Assembly: GCA_902801475.1 (NCBI GenBank)
Contig: CADCIO010000024.1
Span: forward strand, 1 to 42,476
Direction: 5' to 3'
From: an uncultured Bacteroidales bacterium
GTDB lineage: Bacteria; Bacteroidota; Bacteroidia; Bacteroidales; Bacteroidaceae
Length of the DNA stretch: 42,476 nucleotides
Positions 31,970 through 39,887 of this stretch are shown here, piece after piece. How positions within the stretch are numbered: the stretch's first letter is position 1; every line of letters begins with the position of its first letter. A program made the position numbers and the translations under genes. Under the pieces are notes generated by a model. The model ran no database searches and was not told where the DNA came from. It was given only the letters and a program-made list of their open reading frames with translations.

Positions 31970-34051
31970 ATGAAAAAAGCATTCAATCAGAAAACAAAAG
32001 CTATCGTTTGGCACCATTTCACACGTCACGGCGATGCCATTTTCCTTTCTTTGAAGAGAGAAATCCGCATCAGCGTGCTCAGCGTTGCCACCTTGGCTGT
32101 AACATGTCCCGACTCATCAGCAGCCATCATGGCCATGAGTATGGAACACAACAATGAAGAGGAGCAGGAAATGACGGCTCCTGACCGAGAAGACGGACTG
32201 CTGCTCGGCGAAGTGGAAGTGGCTGCCACCCGTGCGCCGCTCCCTGCCGACAAATCCGTTCGCCTCGTACAAGTGATTAACCGACAGGACATCGAAGCCT
32301 CCAGTGCCCAATCTGTCAACGACCTGCTGAAACTCGCTGCAGGAGTTGACGTCAGGCAACGTGGAGGCTTCGGCATTCAGACCGACATCGGCGTGAACGG
32401 AGGTACGGAAGACCAGCTCACTGTCCTGCTCAACGGTATCAATATCAGCAATCCTCACACGGGACATCTGACCGTTGACCTTCCTGTCAACGTCGATGAC
32501 ATTGAGCGGATAGAAATCATCGAAGGAGGAGCCAGCCGCATCTATGGCAGTCAAGCCTTCGCCGGAGCCATCAACATTGTCACACGGACTGAATCCGAAA
32601 GCAGTTTGGGTGTCCATTTGCAAGGAGGCTCATACGGAACCTTTGGAACCAACGCCTTTCTGGCTATGAAAACAAATTGCTTCAATCATCGCATCAGCGG
32701 CGGCTATGCCCGCAGCGATGGTGGCACATCAAACGACGACTTCAACAAGGGCAATGTCTATTGGAACGGAAAATTCCAAAGCGAAATCTTCGATGCGACA
32801 CTTCAAGCGGGATTGAGCACGATGAACTACGGAGCCAACACGTTCTACGGCACAGGCTCAGACACACAATATGAGGAAGACCGCCGCTATCTCATTGCTG
32901 CACGAGCCGAATACAAGGGACGAGTTCATGTACCCATGCAGCTATACTGGAACCGTTCCCTCGACCATTATGTCTGGCGACGAGCCAATCCCCAAGCCTA
33001 TCAGAATTTCCATCAGACCAATGTCTATGGTGCCAACGCCAATGCCTACACCACATGGGCACTCGGCAAGACCGCTATTGGCATTGAGTTCCGTCGTGAG
33101 AACATCCTCTCCACACGTCTCGGAAAAGAAATCCCGGAAGCAGACCGACACAAATACAAAGTGCCTGGTCACGACACATATTATATATATAAGGACGGGC
33201 GCAGCAATCTCAGCCTCTATTTTGAGCACGATGTCTTGCTGGAGCATCTCACCATCTCCATCGGCATGCTCGCCAACCACAACACCGCCGTAGAAGGAAG
33301 CATGAACGTCTATCCTGGCATCGATCTATCATGGTGCCCCACCTGTCAATGGAAACTCTTTGCATCCTTCAACAAGAGTCTTAGAACCCCAACATACACA
33401 GACATTTACTACAATGGTCCAGGGCTGCAAGGTAATCTCCAACTGAAACCCGAAAAAAGCACAGACTGGCATCTCGGAACTTCCTATACAGGCTCCTTCT
33501 ATCAACTGCAAGCCAAAAGCTTCTATCGGCACGGTACTGACATGATTGACTGGGTGAAATACGGCGATGACACCTTCTATACTACTGCGAACAGCGACAT
33601 CGACAACATCGGCGCAGAAGTATTGACCGCATTCGATTTCACCAATCGCTGGGGTGAAAACTTCTTCTTGCAGAGACTTACCCTCAGCTACTGCTACAAC
33701 TATAAATACCGCGTCCATAAAGAACATGACGCCAACTATGTTTCACGCATGACATTCCTGCGTCACAAGTTCGTTGCCTCACTCAATCATCGTATCTTCA
33801 ATCAACTTACAGCGCAATGGGATTTCACCATCAAAAACCGTGAAGGAGATTTCGAGAACGCCCTGACAGGCGAACATCAGAGCTATGGCACCTACGCTAC
33901 ACTCGACCTCAAAGTGCAATGGACAAAACCTCACTACACTCTCTATCTCCAAGCAAACAATCTCACCAACCACCCATACTACGATTATGCCAATGTGAAG
34001 CAACCAGGTGTGTGGGTTATGGCTGGAGCCAAGTTCCGTTTGGGGCTATAG
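31970..34051 (+). CDS. TonB-dependent receptor, BtuB-like size, extended signal region
   Basis: A 693-residue outer-membrane receptor. A plug domain (about 70-180, with VNDLLKLAAGVDVRQRGG and GGASRIYGSQAFAGAINIV) is followed by a barrel ending in GAKFRLGL. The ligand is not identifiable; size and plug resemble the BtuB/siderophore group, and there is no CarboxypepD-like or SusC-type N-terminal domain. The start at 31970 is preferred over an upstream ATG. The N-terminal 50 residues form a long signal: a basic/aromatic segment (AIVWHHFTRHGDAIFLSLKR) precedes the hydrophobic core. There is no adjacent SusD-like gene. No clear promoter lies in the 75-base gap after rodA. Confidence 0.88.
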   Translation: MKKAFNQKTKAIVWHHFTRHGDAIFLSLKREIRISVLSVATLAVTCPDSSAAIMAMSMEHNNEEEQEMTAPDREDGLLLGEVEVAATRAPLPADKSVRLVQVINRQDIEASSAQSVNDLLKLAAGVDVRQRGGFGIQTDIGVNGGTEDQLTVLLNGINISNPHTGHLTVDLPVNVDDIERIEIIEGGASRIYGSQAFAGAINIVTRTESESSLGVHLQGGSYGTFGTNAFLAMKTNCFNHRISGGYARSDGGTSNDDFNKGNVYWNGKFQSEIFDATLQAGLSTMNYGANTFYGTGSDTQYEEDRRYLIAARAEYKGRVHVPMQLYWNRSLDHYVWRRANPQAYQNFHQTNVYGANANAYTTWALGKTAIGIEFRRENILSTRLGKEIPEADRHKYKVPGHDTYYIYKDGRSNLSLYFEHDVLLEHLTISIGMLANHNTAVEGSMNVYPGIDLSWCPTCQWKLFASFNKSLRTPTYTDIYYNGPGLQGNLQLKPEKSTDWHLGTSYTGSFYQLQAKSFYRHGTDMIDWVKYGDDTFYTTANSDIDNIGAEVLTAFDFTNRWGENFFLQRLTLSYCYNYKYRVHKEHDANYVSRMTFLRHKFVASLNHRIFNQLTAQWDFTIKNREGDFENALTGEHQSYGTYATLDLKVQWTKPHYTLYLQANNLTNHPYYDYANVKQPGVWVMAGAKFRLGL

Positions 34052-34116
34052 TGAAGTGTACAGCTAAAGAACAGAGACAAAAAGAGCTGTTTCTGTTAAA
34101 AACTGACAAAAAGTCA

Positions 34117-34146
34117 TTGTCGTCTGGAAAATAATCACTAATTTTG
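34117..34146 (+). promoter_or_regulatory. Promoter of the sigma-54 activator operon
   Basis: TTG at 34117-34119, 19 bases, then TAATTTTG at 34139-34146, about 58 bases before the ATG at 34205. Confidence 0.5.
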
Positions 34147-34204
34147 TCACGTTTTTCCAAAAGATGGTTAGAAGTACAACTTCAAAAACCAAAAGAGAAC
34201 TCTT

Positions 34205-35425
34205 ATGGACGAGAAAATCATACAACAGGTGAAGCAGCGGTATGGCATTGTGGGCAACTATGAGGGGCTGAACCGAAGCATCGACGTAGCCATTCAGGTT
34301 GCGCCGACAGAATTGTCTGTGCTGATTTATGGCGAAAGCGGTGTCGGTAAGGAGGTGCTGCCAAGGGTGATTCACGACAATTCGACACGAAAGCATAACA
34401 AATACTTTGCCATCAATTGCGGTTCGTTACCGGAGGGCACGATTGACTCGGAATTGTTCGGGCACAAGAAAGGCTCGTTCACGGGTGCTTTGGATGACCG
34501 AGAAGGCTATTTCAGTGTGGCAAACAAGGGAACGCTCTTTCTGGATGAAGTAGGTGAACTGCCATTAGCAACTCAGGCACGATTGCTACGTGTGCTGGAA
34601 ACTGGCGAATACATCCGTGTGGGTGAAAGTGAAGTGAGGAAGACGGACGTAAGGATTGTAGCTGCTACAAACGTAAATATGCAAAAGGCCATTCGTGAAG
34701 GCAAGTTCAGAGAAGATCTTTATTACCGACTGAACACAATCCCCATCAATATGCCTCCACTCAGAGAGAGAGGCAGGGATATAGAATTGCTCTTCAGAAA
34801 GTTTGCCTACGACATCTCACAGAAATACCGCATCGAACCTGTACGCCTGACAGAAGACGCTCGCGTCTTATTATTAAGGTATAAGTGGCCCGGAAACATT
34901 CGTCAATTACGCAATCTGGTTGAACAAATCAGCATCATTAGCCAGGAACGGGAAATCACACCCGAAATTCTGAGGAGTTATGGCGTGACAGACGATTCTC
35001 TCGGCGAAACAGGATTGGTGTTGCATGGCGCCAACCGCATGGAGCACGCAGCCGAAGCCCACAGCTACGAGAAGGAACGTGACATGCTCTTCCAATTGTT
35101 GTCAAGCATCGGCAAGGAAGTGAAAGACTTGAAGGAGTTGGTACACAGCAACATGGAAACAATACGTGAACCACAACCTTACATCGTCAACGAGCAGCGC
35201 TATGCTCCCACCAGCAGCATACCATACGAGAGCCATCATATTCAGGATGTGGAAGACATTGAAACAATAGAGGAAGCACCCATGTCGAACAAGGAACTGA
35301 TGAAGAAGAACATCATCGAGTCTCTTCAACGCAACAATGGCAATCGCAAGAAGACGGCACAAGAACTGGACATCTCAGAACGCACGCTGTATAGAAAAAT
35401 CAAAGACTACGGGCTGGAAATATGA
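34205..35425 (+). CDS. Sigma-54 interaction-domain transcriptional regulator, Fis-type HTH
   Basis: A 406-residue AAA+ activator of sigma-54 RNA polymerase. The AAA+ domain starts almost at the N-terminus: Walker A GESGVGKE (43-50), the sigma-54 contact loop GSFTGA (90-95, a variant of GAFTGA) and Walker B TLFLDEVGE (110-118). A long linker (about 255-360) precedes a Fis-type helix-turn-helix (SLQRNNGNRKKTAQELDIS, then RTLYRKI). There is no receiver or sensor domain, so it may be constitutive or controlled by a partner. It overlaps lptE by 4 bases, tying it to envelope biogenesis genes. Confidence 0.92.
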   Translation: MDEKIIQQVKQRYGIVGNYEGLNRSIDVAIQVAPTELSVLIYGESGVGKEVLPRVIHDNSTRKHNKYFAINCGSLPEGTIDSELFGHKKGSFTGALDDREGYFSVANKGTLFLDEVGELPLATQARLLRVLETGEYIRVGESEVRKTDVRIVAATNVNMQKAIREGKFREDLYYRLNTIPINMPPLRERGRDIELLFRKFAYDISQKYRIEPVRLTEDARVLLLRYKWPGNIRQLRNLVEQISIISQEREITPEILRSYGVTDDSLGETGLVLHGANRMEHAAEAHSYEKERDMLFQLLSSIGKEVKDLKELVHSNMETIREPQPYIVNEQRYAPTSSIPYESHHIQDVEDIETIEEAPMSNKELMKKNIIESLQRNNGNRKKTAQELDISERTLYRKIKDYGLEI

Positions 35426-35958
35426 TGAGATGTAAATTGTCTAAGGGAATGAAAAGATTCACCATCATATTGAGCGTGATGCTGGTCGGCGTTTTGACTG
35501 CATGTACTGTGAGCTACAAGTTCACGGGTACAAGCATTGACTACACCAAGATCAAGAGCATCAGCCTCGACAAATTCCCCATTCGTGCCAACTATGTATG
35601 GAGCCCGATGGAGTCCATGTTTTACAACACCATTAGCGATATCTATGCACAAAAGACCAAGCTAAAAGTGTTGAAACGAGACGGCGACCTACAGTTATCG
35701 GGTGAAATAGTTGAATATAGCCAAACCAATAAAAGTATTGGCTCCGACGGATATTCCACGCAAGTGCAGTTGAAAATTGTCGTGAACGTACGGTTTGTCA
35801 ACACCAAGAAGCATGATCAAGACTTCGAACAACGTTTCAGTGCCACCACTGAATACGACTCCTCCAAGCAACTTGCAGCTGTACAAGAAGAACTGGTGCA
35901 GGAAATGATTGACAACATCGTTGATCAAATATTCAACGCGACTGTAGCTATCTGGTAA
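35422..35958 (+). CDS. lptE: LptE-like LPS assembly lipoprotein
   Basis: A 178-residue lipoprotein with the signature VSYKFTGTSIDY and a signal peptide ending LTAC. In Bacteroidota this family is annotated as LptE, the plug/partner of LptD in LPS delivery to the outer membrane. Starting at 35422 overlaps the regulator stop (ATGA) and gives nine extra residues; starting at ATG 35449 (MKRFTIILSVML) gives a classic 19-residue lipoprotein signal and may be the real start. It is followed by a TPR-like protein and secG. Confidence 0.82.
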   Translation: MMRCKLSKGMKRFTIILSVMLVGVLTACTVSYKFTGTSIDYTKIKSISLDKFPIRANYVWSPMESMFYNTISDIYAQKTKLKVLKRDGDLQLSGEIVEYSQTNKSIGSDGYSTQVQLKIVVNVRFVNTKKHDQDFEQRFSATTEYDSSKQLAAVQEELVQEMIDNIVDQIFNATVAIW

Positions 35959-35992
35959 ACAGACAATAGACACAATCTATTTAAATAGAATA

Positions 35993-36742
35993 ATGAACAT
36001 AAAAGAACTGATAGAAGACCCTTCAAAACTCAATGCGGAAACCTTGCCTAAGTTGAAAGCGCTGGTGGAAAAGTACCCCTTCTTCCAAGTGGTGCGTCTG
36101 CTCTACATCTCCAACCTCTACAAGCTGCACTCACAGGATTTTGGTGCCGAGTTAAGGAAGGCAAGTTCTTTCGTTCCCGACCGTACTGCCCTCTTCATGC
36201 TGACGGAAGGTGTCAATTATACACTACCGACCCACAGCAACGACATCAGCATCGAAACGGAGGATGAGGGTACGAGAACCATCTCACTCATTGATCGCTT
36301 CCTAAACAAAGGAGGCATCGAGACCGACGAGGATCATGGTCCCCAAAGAGAGCAACCCTCATTGATTGATTTGACCAAGGATTATGCCTCATACTTGATG
36401 CAACAGGAAGATCATGCCTCTGAGCCATCGGAAGAAGAAAAAGAAGATGGGACCCCAAAATTGAAGGGATCAGAACTCATTGACAACTTCATCGAAGAGA
36501 CGAAGGGAAAACAACGAGTGGACATTCCCGACATGGATGACAACGAGTTCTCTTCGCCCGAATTTTCTGTGGAAGAAGAGGAGGTTTATACCGAAAGTAT
36601 GGTCAACATTTATATAAAACAGGGCAGATATCAGCAAGCTTTGGAAATATTACGCAAGATTTCTTTGAATAATCCGAAAAAAAGTTCTAACTTTGCAGCG
36701 CAAATTTATCTGCTGGAAGCACTCCTGAAGCAAAATCGGTGA
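35993..36742 (+). CDS. TPR-like cytoplasmic protein of unknown function
   Basis: A 249-residue acidic protein without a signal peptide. The N-terminal 85 residues are helical (LPKLKALVEKYPFFQVVRLLY). The middle is disordered and rich in Glu, Asp and Ser. The C-terminus has one clear TPR-like helix pair (SMVNIYIKQGRYQQALEILR). In Bacteroidales a gene of this type lies between lptE and secG, as here. The secG promoter is embedded in its last codons. No function can be assigned. Confidence 0.75.
   Translation: MNIKELIEDPSKLNAETLPKLKALVEKYPFFQVVRLLYISNLYKLHSQDFGAELRKASSFVPDRTALFMLTEGVNYTLPTHSNDISIETEDEGTRTISLIDRFLNKGGIETDEDHGPQREQPSLIDLTKDYASYLMQQEDHASEPSEEEKEDGTPKLKGSELIDNFIEETKGKQRVDIPDMDDNEFSSPEFSVEEEEVYTESMVNIYIKQGRYQQALEILRKISLNNPKKSSNFAAQIYLLEALLKQNR
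36664..36695 (+). promoter_or_regulatory. secG promoter inside the upstream gene
   Basis: TTTG at 36664-36667, 20 bases, then TAACTTTG at 36688-36695. It lies within the last codons of the TPR-like gene, about 107 bases before the secG ATG. The match and spacing are good. Confidence 0.55.
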
Positions 36743-36802
36743 TTTTCAGTCGTTAATTTTAATCAAAAACAAACAGTAAATTAACAAAAACAAACAAATA
36801 AA

Positions 36803-37132
36803 ATGTACTACTTAATTATCGTACTCGTCATTCTCGCATCTATCTTGATGTGTGGAATTGTTCTTATTCAGGAATCAAAGGGCGGTGGTCTCGCATCCAG
36901 CTTCGCCTCTTCAAATCAGATTATGGGTGTTCGCAAAACAACGGACTTCCTCGAGAAGGCAACTTGGGGCTTAGCTGTTGCTATGGTTGTGCTCAGCATC
37001 GTTTCTGCAGCTTTCATCACAAAGCAGACTGTAGAAGAGGCTCCTATCAACATCGCTGCTCCCGCTCAGTCAACTGATGCAGAAAATGTACCAACATTCC
37101 CTGCAACAGGTACACAGGCTCCTGCTGAATAA
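36803..37132 (+). CDS. secG: Preprotein translocase subunit SecG
   Basis: A 109-residue inner-membrane protein with two transmembrane helices (about 2-22 and 52-72) joined by the conserved cytoplasmic loop ESKGGGLASSFASSNQIMG. It assists SecYE-SecA protein export. The C-terminal tail after residue 75 is hydrophilic, Ala/Pro/Thr-rich and longer than in E. coli. It ends at a strong terminator, so it closes the regulator-lptE-secG unit. Confidence 0.94.
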   Translation: MYYLIIVLVILASILMCGIVLIQESKGGGLASSFASSNQIMGVRKTTDFLEKATWGLAVAMVVLSIVSAAFITKQTVEEAPINIAAPAQSTDAENVPTFPATGTQAPAE

Positions 37133-37158
37133 AGAACAGGAAAAAAGAGAAAGAATTT

Positions 37159-37187
37159 GGGCTGCATGGTTTCATGCGGCTCTTTTT
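37159..37187 (+). terminator. Intrinsic terminator after secG
   Basis: GGGCTGCATG (37159-37168) pairs with CATGCGGCTC (37173-37182) through two G-T wobbles, followed by a run of T to 37187. Confidence 0.8.
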
Positions 37188-37250
37188 CATGCATAAAACA
37201 ATAGCAAATGAGGAAAAAACGAACATTTTTATAAAAAAATGCCGTAAAAT

Positions 37251-37283
37251 TTGCAAAAGTTCCAAAAAATTGCCCTATCTTTG
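37251..37283 (+). promoter_or_regulatory. Promoter of the HU/SPOR gene, nearly leaderless
   Basis: TTG at 37251-37253, 22 bases, then TATCTTTG at 37276-37283. The ATG at 37288 begins only 4 bases after the -7 box, so the transcript would start at or just around the start codon. Confidence 0.5.
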
Positions 37284-37287
37284 TCAC

Positions 37288-38364
37288 ATGATTTCTTTAG
37301 CGAGACATATTGAATTATTGCTGCTCGAACACGACTGCGTGATTGTGCCAGGACTTGGTGGGTTCATAGCCAACCATGCCGATGCGCGATACACAGGAGG
37401 AGAGGAGCATCTTTTTTTGCCACCTTATCGCACGATAGGTTTTAATCAGCAGCTGCAAGTCAACGACGGCCTACTCGTACAGTCGTACATGACTGCTTAC
37501 GACACATCCTATCCTTCTGCTAACTTGCAAATGGAAAAGGATTTGGGGAAGATGATGTACGAACTGGAGATGAAGGGCGAATATGAATTGGAGAACATAG
37601 GTACCCTCAAGAAGGGACTCAACCAGAACATCTCTTTCGTTGCACCAGAAACAGGCGCACTCACACCTTCTCTCTATGGACTCTATTCTTATGAGATGAA
37701 GTCGCTGCAGAACGTCATCAAGGAGAAAGACATCCAGCGCACCCTGCAAGCCGCTGCTTCGATGCATATAGCCAAGAAGGACAACGAACAAGAGACAAGA
37801 GACAACAGACAACGGAAGGATGTGGTCATCCACCTCAACCGCCGCTGGCTCGATTTCGGCATCTCTGCTGCAGCAGCCGTGCTTTTGTTCTTCTGTTTCT
37901 CCTATCTGACGATGAATGGTGTGAACAACGGATCCGACACCGTGATGGCAGCATTCCCGACGATGGACAAAGTGACCACTAAAACCCATCCTGCCACTCC
38001 TGTTGCACAGCCAACGCAGCCAAAGGTGGAGACAAAGGTGGAAGCAAAGGTCGATACAAAAGTGGAAACAAAGGAGGATACAAAGGCAGAAACAAAGGAG
38101 ATCGCAAAAACGGAAGCTCCTGCAAAGGCTGACGAAGCCAAGTTCACCATTGTCCTCGCCACCTACGTGAGCCAAGATAATGCAGAGCGCTACATCAAGA
38201 CCCTCGCTAAGGACGGCTTTGACCAGGCACGCTATGTGAAGAATGGCAAAGTCAGTCGCATCCTCTACTCCAACTACGCCGACGAAGCTACGGCACAGCA
38301 AGCCTTAACGTCACTGCGCAAGGAGAGTTCTGAATTTGCCGAGGCATGGATCCTCGAGCTTTAA
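37288..38364 (+). CDS. HU-CCDC81 and SPOR domain protein
   Basis: A 358-residue membrane protein. The N-terminal HU-like CCDC81 domains (about 1-140; HIELLLLEHDCVIVPGLGGF) are cytoplasmic. A single transmembrane helix spans about 189-208. A periplasmic linker follows with a 12-base, four-residue repeat (KVET/KEDT type, about 246-277), and a SPOR domain (about 285-358) ends the protein. SPOR domains bind denuded septal glycan strands, so a link between nucleoid and division site is plausible but inferred. The frame is open upstream through the secG terminator; ATG 37288 starts the family's conserved N-terminus. A short heptanucleotide array encodes part of the linker before the helix. Confidence 0.88.
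   Translation: MISLARHIELLLLEHDCVIVPGLGGFIANHADARYTGGEEHLFLPPYRTIGFNQQLQVNDGLLVQSYMTAYDTSYPSANLQMEKDLGKMMYELEMKGEYELENIGTLKKGLNQNISFVAPETGALTPSLYGLYSYEMKSLQNVIKEKDIQRTLQAAASMHIAKKDNEQETRDNRQRKDVVIHLNRRWLDFGISAAAAVLLFFCFSYLTMNGVNNGSDTVMAAFPTMDKVTTKTHPATPVAQPTQPKVETKVEAKVDTKVETKEDTKAETKEIAKTEAPAKADEAKFTIVLATYVSQDNAERYIKTLAKDGFDQARYVKNGKVSRILYSNYADEATAQQALTSLRKESSEFAEAWILEL
37790..37817. repeat. Heptanucleotide array within the HU/SPOR gene
   Basis: Four 7-base units (AAGAGAC twice, AACAGAC, AACGGAA) encode a polar stretch (EQETRDNRQ) just before the transmembrane helix. The coding strand is purine-rich. Confidence 0.6.
38023..38118. repeat. 12-base tandem repeat encoding KxEx linker
   Basis: Eight 12-base units of the form AAGGTGGAGACA encode four-residue repeats (KVET, KVEA, KVDT, KEDT, KAET) in the periplasmic linker of the SPOR protein. 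A unit length divisible by three lets copy number vary without frameshift. Confidence 0.8.
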
Positions 38365-38400
38365 TCCTTCACTTCATCAGTAAAACTAAAGAAGGATGGT

Positions 38401-38931
38401 ATGAAGAGAGTCAGATGCCCAAAATGTGATCACTACATCGTCTTTGACGAAACCCAATACACCGACGGCCAGTCCTTAGTCTTTGTGTGCCAGCATTGCA
38501 AGAAGGAATTCGGCATCCGCATCGGAAAGTCCAAGCTCGCCAACCGCCATGAGGAAAAGACCCTCGACGAGCATGCATACAATGAAGACTACGGTAGCAT
38601 CGTGGTGGTGGAGAATCGCTTCGCTTACAAGCAGGTCATCCCTCTGGATTTGGGCGAAAACGAGTTTGGCAGATATGTGAAGGGCACCAACATCAACAAG
38701 CCCATCGACACCCGCGACCCCAGCATCGACACCTTCCATTGTGTCATCACGGTGAAAAAGAATAAACAAGGGAAACTGCAGTATATCCTGCGCGACGCTC
38801 CCAGTGACACAGGCACCTTCTACATGAACGACATCTTGCGTGATGTCGACCGCATCAACCTTGAAGACGGAGCCATCATCACCATCGGAGCCACCACATT
38901 GATACTGCGTGCAGCCCAAAACGACTCATAG
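38401..38931 (+). CDS. Zinc-ribbon and FHA domain protein
   Basis: A 176-residue cytoplasmic protein. An N-terminal zinc ribbon (Cys6, Cys9, Cys30, Cys33) precedes an FHA domain (about 85-172) with the phosphothreonine-binding pattern FGRYVKG, DTFHCVI and TFYMND. FHA domains read phospho-Thr in signalling. No Ser/Thr kinase gene is nearby, so the partner is unknown. Its stop lies in the first copy of a 22-base tandem duplication. It is 36 bases after the SPOR gene. Confidence 0.82.
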   Translation: MKRVRCPKCDHYIVFDETQYTDGQSLVFVCQHCKKEFGIRIGKSKLANRHEEKTLDEHAYNEDYGSIVVVENRFAYKQVIPLDLGENEFGRYVKGTNINKPIDTRDPSIDTFHCVITVKKNKQGKLQYILRDAPSDTGTFYMNDILRDVDRINLEDGAIITIGATTLILRAAQNDS

Positions 38932-38966
38932 ACTAATGATACTAGACTCATAGACTAATGATATTA
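38923..38966. repeat. 22-base tandem duplication spanning stop and start codons
   Basis: Two adjacent 22-base units (beginning GACTCATAGACTAATGATA) differ at one base. The first contains the FHA stop TAG (38929-38931) and the second contains the start ATG (38958) of the first AraC-type gene. Before duplication the stop and start would have been 4 bases apart. Confidence 0.75.
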
Positions 38967-39884
38967 AAAGGAGACCTTATTACTAAAGCGGATGCACAAA
39001 GTGCGTATTTCTCTTCCTATGACGGGAAATACACCATCATGGATAATCTCGACCAAAGAGAGGATCCTGTCATCCATGCCCGTGAAGAGATCTACAATTC
39101 CGAGTACGTTTATGTCACGGTTGTACTCCGAGGCACACTCCGCCTGATTGTGTCGGGCACTCGCATCGAGATGAAGGCCAACGAATACCTCGCAGTCATG
39201 CCTTGCATGAGCGTGACTGTCGAAGAGTCCCGATGCACCTTCTTCACCTTCCTCACCAGCAGCTACTTGATGGCAGACATCTACAAGCGCACCAACGTGC
39301 TCAACAGGCTTCATTATCAAGCCTTCAAGTTCCGCCATGTCCGTTTCACCCCAGAGAAAACTGCCATCATGCTCGAATGCTACAAGCGCATCAAACGAGA
39401 GCACCAGCAAGAAGACTACCCCAGGAAGGAAGTCGTCCTCAGAGCTTATTTGGGAGCCTACGTGGCGAAATTCTTCTCTTTACTTGGTGGCACAGAGCCC
39501 GTCAACTATGTGAAAAACAGCCGACAGTTTGCGTTCTTCAACGAGTTTCTCAAACTGCTCAACCAGTATCACAAGGAAGAGCGCGCCGTGCAGTTCTATG
39601 CCAAAACACTTGGCATCACACCCAAGTACCTGTCCACCATCGTTCATAAATACACCAACCTGACCGCATCTCAGGCCATCGACCAGTACGTGGTGTATGC
39701 CATTAAACAGACACTTTACAACAACGAGTATAACATCAAGAAAGTCAGCCTGGAATACAATTTCCAGAGCCAGAGTTTCTTCGGACGCTACTTCAAGCGC
39801 ATCACGGGCATGTCGCCCAATGCATATCTCAAGCAGAACAACATCAGGTCCATCAGTTTCATACAACAGAACAAGGAGAAATAA
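38958..39884 (+). CDS. AraC-family transcriptional regulator (first of pair)
   Basis: A 308-residue regulator: a cupin-like N-terminal sensor region (about 10-150) and a C-terminal AraC/XylS double helix-turn-helix (about 205-300, KTLGITPKYLSTIVHKY, then SQSFFGRYFKRITGMSP). The AraC signature near the end is well kept. It starts in the second unit of the 22-base duplication. The second AraC-type gene follows 3 bases after its stop, so both are cotranscribed. The ligand is unknown. The nearest downstream target candidate is nhaA. Confidence 0.9.
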   Translation: MILKGDLITKADAQSAYFSSYDGKYTIMDNLDQREDPVIHAREEIYNSEYVYVTVVLRGTLRLIVSGTRIEMKANEYLAVMPCMSVTVEESRCTFFTFLTSSYLMADIYKRTNVLNRLHYQAFKFRHVRFTPEKTAIMLECYKRIKREHQQEDYPRKEVVLRAYLGAYVAKFFSLLGGTEPVNYVKNSRQFAFFNEFLKLLNQYHKEERAVQFYAKTLGITPKYLSTIVHKYTNLTASQAIDQYVVYAIKQTLYNNEYNIKKVSLEYNFQSQSFFGRYFKRITGMSPNAYLKQNNIRSISFIQQNKEK

Positions 39885-39887
39885 GCC

